Translations under genes and position numbers: made by a program
NCBI GenBank assembly: GCA_003552795.1
Contig: PUOM01000107.1
Coordinates: forward strand, 1 to 39,381
From: Halomonas sp.
Lineage (GTDB): Bacteria; Pseudomonadota; Gammaproteobacteria; Pseudomonadales; Halomonadaceae
DNA: 39,381 bases
Direction: 5' to 3'
The notes under the pieces: generated by a model
Database searches by the model: none
The model's input: only the letters and a program-made list of their open reading frames with translations
Told to the model about the DNA's origin: nothing
In this document: one piece after another, positions 15,793-23,650 of the stretch
How positions within the stretch are numbered: the stretch's first letter is position 1
Layout of the letters: every line of letters starts with the position of its first letter

Positions 15793-17603
15793 GTCAGGAG
15801 ATCTTTGCCGCGCTGATGGTCGTCGCGCTGCTCTGGCCGCTGGCGCTGGTGCTGCGCGAGCCGCTGATGGCGGCGCTGAACGCACGCGGCGAGACGCGCT
15901 TTCCCCTGGGCCCGCTGTGGGCCACGGCGCCGCTGCCGGCGCTGCTGCTGGCGCTGCTGGGCGGGGAGGGAAGCCTTGCGCTGTCGTCCTGGCTGCTGGG
16001 CGGCGTCTGGGTGCTGGACGAGACGCGCCGGGTGCTGCTGGCGTTCACGGCGCTGCTCTGGCTGCTGGCCGGCTGGTATGCGCGGGGCTACCTGGCGGGC
16101 GAGGGCGAGCGGGCCACCGCCGGCAACGGTGCGGCGAGTGCGCGGCTGGCGCGCTTCGCCATCTTCTGGCCGCTGACGCTCTCCGGCAACCTCCTGCTGC
16201 TGCTGGCCGAGGATATCGCCAGCTTCTACCTGGGCTTTGCGGTGATGACCTTCGCCGCCTACGGCCTGGTGATCCACTCCGGCACTCGGGACGCCCTGAC
16301 CGGCGGTCGCGCCTACCTGATCATGGCGGTGCTCGGCGAGGGGCTGATCCTGGGCGGCCTGCTGTGGGGGGCCGGCAGCCTGGGGGCGCTGACGCTGGGC
16401 GAGCTGCGCGAGGGGCTCGTCAACCTCGAGCACGGCGTCTGGATCGGGGCGCTGCTGTGGCTCGGCTTCGGGGTCAAGGCCGGGGTGGCGGGCCTGCACC
16501 TGTGGCTGCCCCTGGCCCACCCGGTGGCACCGACGCCGGCCAGCGCCGTGCTCAGCGGCGCCATGGTCAAGGCCGGGGTGGTGGGCTGGATGGCGACCCT
16601 GCCGCTTGGCCTGGTGGAGGCCGATGCGGCCTTCGCCGGCCTGGGCCGCATCATGCTGGCGGTGGGCCTGGCGGGGGCCCTCGGCGCTGCCCTGATCGGG
16701 GTCTGCCAGCGCCACCCCAAGGCGGTTCTGGCCTACTCCAGCGTCAGCCAGCTCGGCATGCTCGCGGTCCTGGTGGGGATGGGGCTCGCGGCTCCTGGCC
16801 TGTGGCCGGCCCTGGCGCCGGCGGTGGTGCTCTTTGCCGCCCACCACGGGCTGACCAAGGGGGCGCTGTTTCTGGGCGTGGGCATCGGCGAACATCCCCC
16901 GCGGCTGCCGGCCTGGGCGCTGGCCGTGCTGCTGACGCTGCCGGCGCTGTCGCTGGCCGGCGTGCTGGGCTCGGGCCTCACCACCAAGTGGGTCTTCAAG
17001 GCGGCGCTCTACGACGGTGGCTTCGCGGGCCTGGTGACCTGGCTCTCCCTGGCCGCGGTGGGCACCACGGTGCTCATGGCGCGGGCCCTGTGGCGGCAGT
17101 GGCAGGGTGAGCGGCAGGCGCGTCTGGATGGACTGATGCCGCTCGCTGCCCCCATGCCGGTGGCCTGGCTGCTGCTGTTGGTGAGCGCTCTGGCGCTGCC
17201 GCTATGGCTGCCGGTGGCGGGCATGCGCCCGGCGTCGCCGCCCGTGTCAGAGCTGTTCGGCCTCTGGTGGCCGGCGCTGCTGGGGCTGGCAGTGGCGCTG
17301 CTGGTGGGCTGGCGGGTGCACCGTCAGCCGCCGCGCCTGGCCTGGCGGCGCCCGCCGCCGGGAGATCTCTGGTGGCCGCTGACGCGACGTCTCGGCCGGC
17401 TGTGGGGCGGCACCCGGCCCTGGCTTGCGCGTCTGGCCGCGGCCAAGAAGGGGTGGGTGGCCTGGTGGGCGGCCCTGGAGCGTTCGGCGACCTCCGCCCT
17501 GGATGGGCTGAGCGAGCGCGAGGCGTGGCTGTCCCGCCACGGCGCGCTGCTGATGATGGCGGTCGCCGTGGGACTCGCCCTGGTGCTGCTGGCTTCTCCC
17601 TAA
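15789..17603 (+). CDS. Complex I/NuoL-like membrane subunit 3, lacking the helix-5 glutamate
   Basis: A 604-residue antiporter-like subunit. It keeps K230 (GVKAGVAGLHLWLPLAHP), K261, YSSVSQLGML, HHGLTKGALF and LTTKWVFKAAL. At the position of the invariant helix-5 glutamate it has A151 (FYLGFAVMTF); the 79-residue spacing to K230 equals E139-K218 in subunit 1, which supports the alignment. A nearby E141-D142 pair might compensate. The C-terminus differs from the other two: a helix at about 490-509, then about 75 residues rich in Trp, Arg and Lys that look amphipathic, then a last helix (585-602). That resembles the lateral-helix arrangement of NuoL. It starts with an ATGA overlap and its end overlaps the convergent phoH gene by 4 bases. 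Confidence 0.8.
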   Translation: MSQEIFAALMVVALLWPLALVLREPLMAALNARGETRFPLGPLWATAPLPALLLALLGGEGSLALSSWLLGGVWVLDETRRVLLAFTALLWLLAGWYARGYLAGEGERATAGNGAASARLARFAIFWPLTLSGNLLLLLAEDIASFYLGFAVMTFAAYGLVIHSGTRDALTGGRAYLIMAVLGEGLILGGLLWGAGSLGALTLGELREGLVNLEHGVWIGALLWLGFGVKAGVAGLHLWLPLAHPVAPTPASAVLSGAMVKAGVVGWMATLPLGLVEADAAFAGLGRIMLAVGLAGALGAALIGVCQRHPKAVLAYSSVSQLGMLAVLVGMGLAAPGLWPALAPAVVLFAAHHGLTKGALFLGVGIGEHPPRLPAWALAVLLTLPALSLAGVLGSGLTTKWVFKAALYDGGFAGLVTWLSLAAVGTTVLMARALWRQWQGERQARLDGLMPLAAPMPVAWLLLLVSALALPLWLPVAGMRPASPPVSELFGLWWPALLGLAVALLVGWRVHRQPPRLAWRRPPPGDLWWPLTRRLGRLWGGTRPWLARLAAAKKGWVAWWAALERSATSALDGLSEREAWLSRHGALLMMAVAVGLALVLLASP

Positions 17604-19000
17604 AGCAGCTCCTCGCCGGCGAGAGCCAGCCGCGAGCGCTCGACGCTTTTCAGGGTGACGTGGCCGGCGTGGGGCCAGTCGCGGAAGCGCTGCACCAGCG
17701 CCGCCATGCCGCAGGTGTTGGCGGTCAGATAGGGAGTGTCGATCTGGCCGACGTTGCCCAGGCAGACGATCTTGGTGTTGCGCCCGGCTCGGGTGATCAG
17801 CGACTTGAGCTGCTTGGGGGTGAAGTTCTGGGCCTCGTCGATGATCAGGAAGGTGTCGTTGAGGGTGCGCCCGCGCATGAAGCCCGGGGCGCGGATCTGC
17901 ACCCGGGCGCCAAGCAGCTGGCGGGTGGCGCCGTTGTCCCAGCTGGATTCGCCGTTCTCGTCGCGCAGCAGGTTGTCCATGTTGTCGTGGAAGGCGCCCA
18001 TCCAGGGCGACATCTTCTCCTCCTCGGTGCCGGGCAGGAAGCCGATATCCTCGCTCATGGAGATCGGCGCCCGAGTGAAGACGATGCGCTCGAAGCGCTT
18101 GGTATCCAGGGTCTGCTGGAAGGCGGCGGCCAGGGTCATGAAGGTCTTGCCGGTGCCGGCGCTGCCGGCGATGGTCACCAGGTCGATGTCGTCATCCATC
18201 AGCAGGTTGAGGGTGAAGTTCTGCCGACAGTCGTGGGCGTGGACGCCCCAGACGCTGGTGCCGTGCCGATAGTTGGCGAGCAGCTCCAGACGGGCGCGCT
18301 GCCCGCTCGCCTCGCGCACGATGGCCTCGAAGCCGCCCTCGTCGTCGCTGTCCGCCACCAGCATGCCCGGGTGCCAGTCGGTGGGGATCTCGCCGGCGAG
18401 GTGGTAGACCACCCGCTGCTCCTCGCGCTCGACGTTGACCTCCAGCGCCAGGCCGTTCCACAGCTCGCTGCCGGCGTCCGGATAGACCCGCACCCCTTCC
18501 AGCATGGCGTCGCTGTCGTCGAAGGCGCGATCGTTGAGGTAGTCCTCCACCGGCACGCCCAGGGCGGCGGCCTTGACCCGCAGGTTGATGTCCTTGGTGA
18601 TCAGGATGACCGAGGCGTCCGGCCGCTCCCGGTGCAGCCGGCAGGTCTCGGCGAGGAGGCGATTGTCGGGGCTCTCGTCGAGGGGCTCCACGCGTTCCAG
18701 GTCCGGATAGCAGAGCAGGCGCAGGTGCCCTTCGGGGCCGCTCAGGCGGGGAATGGGAATCCCCTCGCGGATCTGCGCCAGGTCGACGTCGGCGGTGAGG
18801 TCCGAGAGGGTGCGGCTGACCTGACGGGCGGTGCGGGCGATCTCCCGGGCACCGTTCTTGAGCGTGTCCAGCTCCTCGAGCACGGTCATCGGGATGACGA
18901 CATCATGTTCGTCGAACTGGTAGAGGGCGGCGGGGTCGTGGAGCAGGACATTGGTGTCCAGCACATAGAGACGAGTGGCCTTCTTGTCGATACGTACCAT
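17600..19000 (-). CDS. PhoH-family ATPase with N-terminal PIN domain
   Basis: A 466-residue protein with an N-terminal PIN nuclease domain (about 8-150; acidic residues begin with D15 in YVLDTNVLL) and a C-terminal PhoH P-loop domain (about 255-460). Walker A is GSAGTGKT at 279-286 and Walker B is LIIDEAQNF. PIN-PhoH proteins unwind RNA and may cleave it; in mycobacteria they act in a toxin-antitoxin setting, but here no antitoxin is visible. Function in proteobacteria is poorly known. AGGAG precedes the ATG at 19000. It is convergent with, and slightly overlaps, the membrane operon. The 259 bp upstream carry only a 6-bp CTGTCG-TTTT-CGACAG hairpin (19149-19164). Confidence 0.92.
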   Translation of the reverse strand: MVRIDKKATRLYVLDTNVLLHDPAALYQFDEHDVVIPMTVLEELDTLKNGAREIARTARQVSRTLSDLTADVDLAQIREGIPIPRLSGPEGHLRLLCYPDLERVEPLDESPDNRLLAETCRLHRERPDASVILITKDINLRVKAAALGVPVEDYLNDRAFDDSDAMLEGVRVYPDAGSELWNGLALEVNVEREEQRVVYHLAGEIPTDWHPGMLVADSDDEGGFEAIVREASGQRARLELLANYRHGTSVWGVHAHDCRQNFTLNLLMDDDIDLVTIAGSAGTGKTFMTLAAAFQQTLDTKRFERIVFTRAPISMSEDIGFLPGTEEEKMSPWMGAFHDNMDNLLRDENGESSWDNGATRQLLGARVQIRAPGFMRGRTLNDTFLIIDEAQNFTPKQLKSLITRAGRNTKIVCLGNVGQIDTPYLTANTCGMAALVQRFRDWPHAGHVTLKSVERSRLALAGEELL

Positions 19001-19259
19001 CGGCGCAACTCCTGATTGTCGCGAGTGGACGTCCTGTGTGACGTCCCGATGTCGACACTGTCAGCGCACGATGTCAGAGGGGTGACAGGGGCCCGACGGT
19101 GTCGTGCGGCGCTTCTACTCCCTCCTGTGGCAAGCCTGTGACGGTTTCCTGTCGTTTTCGACAGCGAGCGGGGCGCAGGGTGCGCTCCCGGCTTCTAGAG
19201 AGCATGATATCCCCCGTGTATTGCTGCTATGCAAAATAAGCAGATGTTTCAACGTTTCC

Positions 19260-20294
19260 TCAGCGTGGGGTTTCCGTATCCTGATAGACGCTCTCGACGT
19301 CGAGGGTGGAGCCATTGCCCAGCGCCTCGAAATGCTCGGCCAGCCACTCCTCGGCGGTGCGCCGGCCTTCGTCGCGCAGGTGACAGAGGAAGGGCCACTC
19401 GGCGTTCATCTTGCTCGAGACGGAGAGCTCGCCCAGGGTCTCGTCGCCGGCGATGCGGTGGAAGAGGGTGCCGGCGTAGCAGCCGATATCCACGCCCTGT
19501 TCGCCGAGCAGGCGCTGCAGCATGGCGATCATGCGCACCTCCTTGATCAGCGAGGCGTTGAAGGTGATCTCGTTCAGGCGGTTCATGATCGCCGCGGCGC
19601 TGGTGGGCAGTTCCTCCCGGTAGATGGGGTTGATCTGCACGATGACGATATCCCGGGAGCCGCAGTGCTCCATCAGCGGCATCAGCGAGGGATTGCCCAT
19701 GTAGCCGCCATCCCAGTAGGCCTCGCCGTCGATCTCCACCGCCTTGAACACCGTGGGCAGACAGGCCGAGGCCATCACCGCATCCACGCTCATCTCCTCG
19801 CGGGTGAAGATGCGCTGCTTGCCGCTGCGCACGTTGGTGGCGGTGACGAACAGCTTGAGATCCGGACAGCGGCGTACCCGCTCGAAGTCGACCCGCTCGC
19901 TGACGATATCGCGCAGCGGATTGAGATCGAAGGGGTTGAACTGGTAGGGGGAGACCAGCCGACTCATCAGATCCATGGCGATGTAGCCCGGCGAGTGGTC
20001 GAGGCTCCAGTTGCCGCGGACCACGTCCAGCGGGGTGCGCTGGATGGGGCTGGTCATGCCGGCTCGACTCACCGCCTGCCAGAAATCATGCAGCGCCTGG
20101 CGGGCGGTGTCGCGGTCACCGCGGGTCAGGGCATCGGCCATCACCACCCCGTTCATGGCCCCGGCGCTGGTCCCGCTGATCCCCTCGATCTCGATGCGGG
20201 AATCCTCCAGCAGGCGGTCCATCACCCCCCAGGTGAAGGCGCCGTGGGAGCCGCCGCCCTGCAGGGCCAGGTCGATTCGTTTGGTCTCGGTCAT
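19260..20294 (-). CDS. Patatin-like phospholipase
   Basis: A 344-residue patatin-family lipid acyl hydrolase. The oxyanion loop GGGSHGAF (13-20), nucleophile S43 in GTSAG and the second dyad residue D195 in WDGGYMGNP are all present, so it should be active. There is no signal peptide, so it is likely cytosolic or membrane-associated. Bacterial members act on phospholipids, and some are found with storage-polyester granules, but no pha genes are nearby. AAGGAGA precedes the start. It is divergent from the diguanylate cyclase gene, with 157 bp between them. Confidence 0.9.
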   Translation of the reverse strand: MTETKRIDLALQGGGSHGAFTWGVMDRLLEDSRIEIEGISGTSAGAMNGVVMADALTRGDRDTARQALHDFWQAVSRAGMTSPIQRTPLDVVRGNWSLDHSPGYIAMDLMSRLVSPYQFNPFDLNPLRDIVSERVDFERVRRCPDLKLFVTATNVRSGKQRIFTREEMSVDAVMASACLPTVFKAVEIDGEAYWDGGYMGNPSLMPLMEHCGSRDIVIVQINPIYREELPTSAAAIMNRLNEITFNASLIKEVRMIAMLQRLLGEQGVDIGCYAGTLFHRIAGDETLGELSVSSKMNAEWPFLCHLRDEGRRTAEEWLAEHFEALGNGSTLDVESVYQDTETPR

Positions 20295-20451
20295 CTTCTC
20301 TCCTTGTCCTCGACGAATACGCCTCTGATCTTACTGCATCAGCCGAGTTCCTGCGGCCAATGACTCCATGCGATGGTGTTGATGGCATGGATCCCTGATA
20401 GTGAAACCTATAGGATGGCCGGGGTTTTTGAAAAAATAAAACGATAAAACA

Positions 20452-21843
20452 ATGAAAAATATAAATTATTCCGAGCCGCGAAGCGTCACTCGCACCTTGG
20501 CCAAGGGGTACGCAGTAATGATCCTGCTTCTCGTGGGATTGTCTCCGTCTGCTGCCATTGCCTATCTGTACTTTTTTCAGGATCCCGCGCTTCGCTTCGA
20601 ACACCATGGGGTTCACGAGATCGCCATCGGAATTTCGCTGCTGCAGAGCGGGTTCATCGGCTATGTCACCTATCGCTGCTATCTCCAGGCCAAGGAAGAG
20701 TTTCTATGCTGGCTTGCGCTTGGCTTTATAGGCTTTACCGTCATCTACGGTTTTCACGGAGCCTTTACCCGCTTTTCGCATGACCATCATATGCTGTTTA
20801 TCCTCTACGGCCCGGCATCCCGGCTGGTGATGGCGGTTTGCTTGCTGGTCGGCTTGATGGTTTATCAACAGAACGAAAACGCCGACTCCCATGTCCGGCC
20901 CCTGCGGTTCTGGCTGGCCTGGCTCGGGGCATTCGTTGCCATCGATGCCCTTGTCTACCTGCTGGCCGTTTCGGAATGGGCGGAGCCGTCGCGATGGGTG
21001 ATGGAAGTGCTGGCCATCGGCACTTTCCTGGGCTGTGCGTTGACCCTTGTCGTGCGCCGAATTCGCTCTCCCCTGATGACGATCTATTTCCTGTCGATCC
21101 TGTTTTTCATGCAATCCTCCCTGGCCTTCCTGCTGGGGCCGGCCTGGTCTCATATGTGGTGGCTTGCCCACGCTAGCTTCGCGACCGGTTTCATGGCGCT
21201 GAGCTATGGCGTCATTCAGGCTTTCCTGACCACCGGCTCCTTCTCCCGTGTTTACCGTCAAGAAGAGCTCATTGATCAAGTGCGAGCCGAGAAGGCACGG
21301 GCCGAGGACGCCTTGCTGAAGCTGCAGTGTGCACACAGGGCGCTCGAGATTTCAGCGGCAACGGATGCACTTACGGGCTGCGCGAACCGCCGGGAATTTG
21401 AGGCCCGCGCTGAATCGCATATTGCAAGGGTAAGACGTAGCGAAGCACCGCTCTCGTTCGCCACGATCGATCTCGATCACTTCAAGCAGATCAACGACCG
21501 CCATGGTCACAGGGCGGGCGATGAGGTGCTGAAGGTGTTCGTCGGTCTGGCGGAGAAAGTGTTGCGCCAAAGCGATGTTGTGGGACGAATAGGCGGTGAG
21601 GAATTTGCCCTTGTGCTTCCCGACACCACCCGGGAAGGGGCTTTGATCATGGCGGAACGGCTACGGAAGCTCAGCGAAGGTGAAACCGTGATGTTTGCCG
21701 GTGCAAGCATCGACTTCACGGTGAGCATCGGTGTGGCTCAGTATGGTCTCGATGGTGAGACCTACGAGGCCGTCATCGAAGCGGCAGACAGCGGCATGTA
21801 CCGTGCCAAGCAGGCAGGACGAAATCAGGTCGCCGTGCCATGA
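20452..21843 (+). CDS. Membrane diguanylate cyclase (GGDEF)
   Basis: A 463-residue protein with seven or so predicted membrane helices (about 18-260), a short coiled coil (265-300) and a GGDEF domain (300-463). The active-site motif is GGEEF (381-385); the substrate segment DLDHFKQIND is intact; R372-x-x-D375 five residues upstream is a complete inhibitory I-site. It should therefore make cyclic-di-GMP with product inhibition. The sensory half is not clearly one of the named MASE types. The gene is visibly richer in A/T than its neighbours, uses rare codons such as ATA near the start and follows a very AT-rich leader (20428-20470), which suggests recent transfer. Its 3' end abuts an acetyltransferase relic. 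Confidence 0.9.
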   Translation: MKNINYSEPRSVTRTLAKGYAVMILLLVGLSPSAAIAYLYFFQDPALRFEHHGVHEIAIGISLLQSGFIGYVTYRCYLQAKEEFLCWLALGFIGFTVIYGFHGAFTRFSHDHHMLFILYGPASRLVMAVCLLVGLMVYQQNENADSHVRPLRFWLAWLGAFVAIDALVYLLAVSEWAEPSRWVMEVLAIGTFLGCALTLVVRRIRSPLMTIYFLSILFFMQSSLAFLLGPAWSHMWWLAHASFATGFMALSYGVIQAFLTTGSFSRVYRQEELIDQVRAEKARAEDALLKLQCAHRALEISAATDALTGCANRREFEARAESHIARVRRSEAPLSFATIDLDHFKQINDRHGHRAGDEVLKVFVGLAEKVLRQSDVVGRIGGEEFALVLPDTTREGALIMAERLRKLSEGETVMFAGASIDFTVSIGVAQYGLDGETYEAVIEAADSGMYRAKQAGRNQVAVP

Positions 21844-21844
21844 G

Positions 21845-21975
21845 GCTGGCGAGCCGCCGCGCCATGGCGGCGCCGTTCGCCTCCCGGCTCTCGAACTGGA
21901 GCGGCGACGCCGGGAAGTGCGCCATCACCTCGGGGTTGGTGTCGAGGGGTCGGCGATCACGCCGACCCTGGGCGG
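21845..21975 (-). pseudogene. Relic of a GNAT acetyltransferase
   Basis: Read on the minus strand, this stretch encodes DTNPEVMAHFPASPLQFES followed by a short helix (AAMARRLAS). That is the typical early part of RimJ/RimL-like GNAT acetyltransferases (NxDPEVMxxFP...ES). The acetyl-CoA-binding C-terminal half is missing: similarity stops where the diguanylate cyclase gene ends. The N-terminal part before the DTNPEV motif is also degraded. The match is short, so the call rests on a single motif. Confidence 0.45.
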
Positions 21976-21989
21976 ATCGTGGGGATCCG

Positions 21990-22466
21990 TTACAGCTGGG
22001 CGAGGATGGTCTCGGCGCTGCTCTTGTCGACGCCTTTCTCATCGACGCCCAGGTACTCCACCACACCGTCGTTGGCGATCAGCGCATAACGCTGGCTGCG
22101 AACGCCCATGCCGGCGGCGGTGAGGTCCTTGCTCAGGCCAATGGCCTCGGCGAAGTCGGCGCTGCCGTCGGCCAGCATGGTGATGGCCTGGGCATTCTGA
22201 TCCTTCTGCCAGGCGCCCATCACGAAGGCGTCATTGACCGAGGTGCAGACGATGGTGTCCACCCCCTTGGCAAGAATCTCATCGGCCTTGATCACGAAAC
22301 CCGGCATATGGGTATTGGAGCAGCCGGGGGTAAAGGCTCCAGGTACGGCGAACAGCACCACCCGCTTGCCGGCGAAGAGCGTATCGGTGTCGATATCCTC
22401 GGGGCCCTGGGCACCGATGGTCTTGAGGGTCAGGTTGGGCAGGGTGTCGTCGATGGCAAGGCTCAT
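21990..22466 (-). CDS. Prx5-type peroxiredoxin
   Basis: A 158-residue thiol peroxidase of the Prx5/PMP20 group, which reduces H2O2 and organic hydroperoxides. The peroxidatic cysteine is C49 in PGAFTPGCSNTHMPGF. A further cysteine, C74 (VCTSVNDAF), is common in the group. The usual Thr before the catalytic Cys (TPTCS) is Gly here, a tolerated change seen in other bacterial members. The enzyme is cytosolic and probably uses glutathione or glutaredoxin. AAGGA precedes the ATG. It lies downstream of the pirin gene on the same strand, with a 101-bp gap that holds a hairpin. Confidence 0.93.
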   Translation of the reverse strand: MSLAIDDTLPNLTLKTIGAQGPEDIDTDTLFAGKRVVLFAVPGAFTPGCSNTHMPGFVIKADEILAKGVDTIVCTSVNDAFVMGAWQKDQNAQAITMLADGSADFAEAIGLSKDLTAAGMGVRSQRYALIANDGVVEYLGVDEKGVDKSSAETILAQL

Positions 22467-22493
22467 CGGGGATCCTTATCGTCAGTGGAATTG

Positions 22494-22522
22494 GTCGCGC
22501 CGGGGACAGTCCCGGGAGCGAC
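22494..22522. promoter_or_regulatory. Dyad-symmetric element upstream of the peroxiredoxin gene
   Basis: GTCGC (22494-22498) pairs with GCGAC (22518-22522), and the inner CCGGG pairs with CCCGG, giving about ten base pairs of stem 28 bp before the peroxiredoxin start. It could be an operator, a leader hairpin, or the terminator of the pirin transcript; there is no T-run. Confidence 0.3.
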
Positions 22523-22567
22523 TAAAGTAGCAGGGTTGGCGCCATCGGCGAAGCCTGGGGCGTGGTG

Positions 22568-23509
22568 TCAGGCCTTCCAGGGCAGCGGCGGGGCGCTCAG
22601 CCGCGGGCCGTCGAACTCGGGAATGCGGCCGAAGCGGGGGCTCTCGGCCTCCCAGTCGCGCTGGGCCTCGGCGATCTCGGTCTTGCTGTGGCCGACGAAA
22701 TTCCACCAGATCAGGATCTCCTCGCCCAACGGCTCGCCGCCGACCAGGATGACCCGGGCGCCTTCGGGCAGGTCCAGGGAGACGCGATCTCGCCCGCGGC
22801 CCAGGTAGGCCAGCTCGTTGGGCGGGAAGGTCTCCCCCTCGATCTCCAGCTCGCCCTCCATGGTCAGCAGGCCGTACTCGAACTCCTCGCGCAGTGACAG
22901 CTCTAGAGTGCTCGACTCCCGGGCGACGAGATCCAGGCCCACCAGCGGCGAGAACGCCAGCGTTGGCGCCCGGTGGCCGGCGAACTCGCCGGTGAGCAGG
23001 GTCATCTCGACCTCTCCTTCACGCCACTGTGGCAGCCTTGGGTAATGGTCAAAGCGCGGGTCGGTGCCGCGATGGGCCTCGGGCAGGGCGATCCACAGCT
23101 GGGCGGCATGCAGGTGGCGCTCGCCGGGCACCGACTCCTCGGTGTGGCTGATGCCGCGGCCCGCCGTCATCAGATTGACCTGGCCGGGGCGAATCACCTG
23201 CTCGTTACCCAGGCTGTCGCGGTGCAGCACCTCGCCCTCGAGCATCCAGGTGAAGGTCTGCAGGCCGATATGGGGATGGGGGCCAACCCGCAGGCCGCGG
23301 GAGTCGCCCTTGAAGACGGCCGGGCCGGCATGGTCGAGGAAGCACCAGGCGCCCACCATGCGCCGCTGGCGCGAAGGCAGCACGCGGTTGACGGGAATGC
23401 CGCCCACGTCGGCGCTGCGCGGCGTGATGTGCTGCACCTGGCGCTTGCCGTCGACGACGGGGCAGTCGGGGGAGGTAGCGAAGTCGCGTTCGTTGACGAG
23501 ATTACTCAT
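22568..23509 (-). CDS. Pirin-family bicupin protein (first copy)
   Basis: A 313-residue pirin-family protein of two cupin barrels. The metal ligands of the N-terminal cupin are H78, H80, H122 and E124 (PHPHIGLQT and GRGISHTEES). Several bacterial pirins are quercetinases and others act as redox-dependent regulators; the substrate here is not known. The ATG at 23509 is chosen over one 26 codons upstream because AGGAAA lies in the right place and the family's conserved part begins after it. The YcaC-type gene lies 141 bp upstream on the same strand; pirin and YcaC genes with a LysR regulator recur together in pseudomonads. Confidence 0.92.
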   Translation of the reverse strand: MSNLVNERDFATSPDCPVVDGKRQVQHITPRSADVGGIPVNRVLPSRQRRMVGAWCFLDHAGPAVFKGDSRGLRVGPHPHIGLQTFTWMLEGEVLHRDSLGNEQVIRPGQVNLMTAGRGISHTEESVPGERHLHAAQLWIALPEAHRGTDPRFDHYPRLPQWREGEVEMTLLTGEFAGHRAPTLAFSPLVGLDLVARESSTLELSLREEFEYGLLTMEGELEIEGETFPPNELAYLGRGRDRVSLDLPEGARVILVGGEPLGEEILIWWNFVGHSKTEIAEAQRDWEAESPRFGRIPEFDGPRLSAPPLPWKA

Positions 23510-23610
23510 GGCTCGGGTTTCCTGATCAAGGGAGAAGGCTCGGCCCTCAGCATAGGCCCTGTGGGACCTTGCCAGGAGCCGAGCCATCGATATGCTACCG
23601 ACGGCCCGGC

Positions 23611-23631
23611 CAGGGCGCCTGTCGTGCCCTG
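23611..23631 (-). terminator. Weak hairpin between the YcaC-type and pirin genes
   Basis: CAGGGC (23611-23616) and GCCCTG (23626-23631) form a 6-bp stem about 20 bp after the end of the YcaC-type gene. No T-run follows, so it may only attenuate transcription. Confidence 0.3.
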
Positions 23632-23650
23632 ACCGGTCGTCCTGCAGAGC

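Noticed and set aside
12189-17603. Annotation as NADH dehydrogenase, hydrogenase-4 or canonical Mrp antiporter
   Set aside because: No NuoB/C/D/E/F/G/I-type, NiFe or iron-sulfur subunit is present, and MrpB, E, F and G are absent. Only the membrane-arm family is supported.
17600-19000. Toxin-antitoxin module because of the PIN domain
   Set aside because: No small antitoxin-like frame lies upstream; PIN-PhoH fusions are widespread without one.
21840-22808. Plus-strand open frame of 322 codons over the peroxiredoxin and pirin 3' ends
   Set aside because: It lies antisense to clear Prx5 and pirin genes, and its translation is low in complexity and unrecognised.
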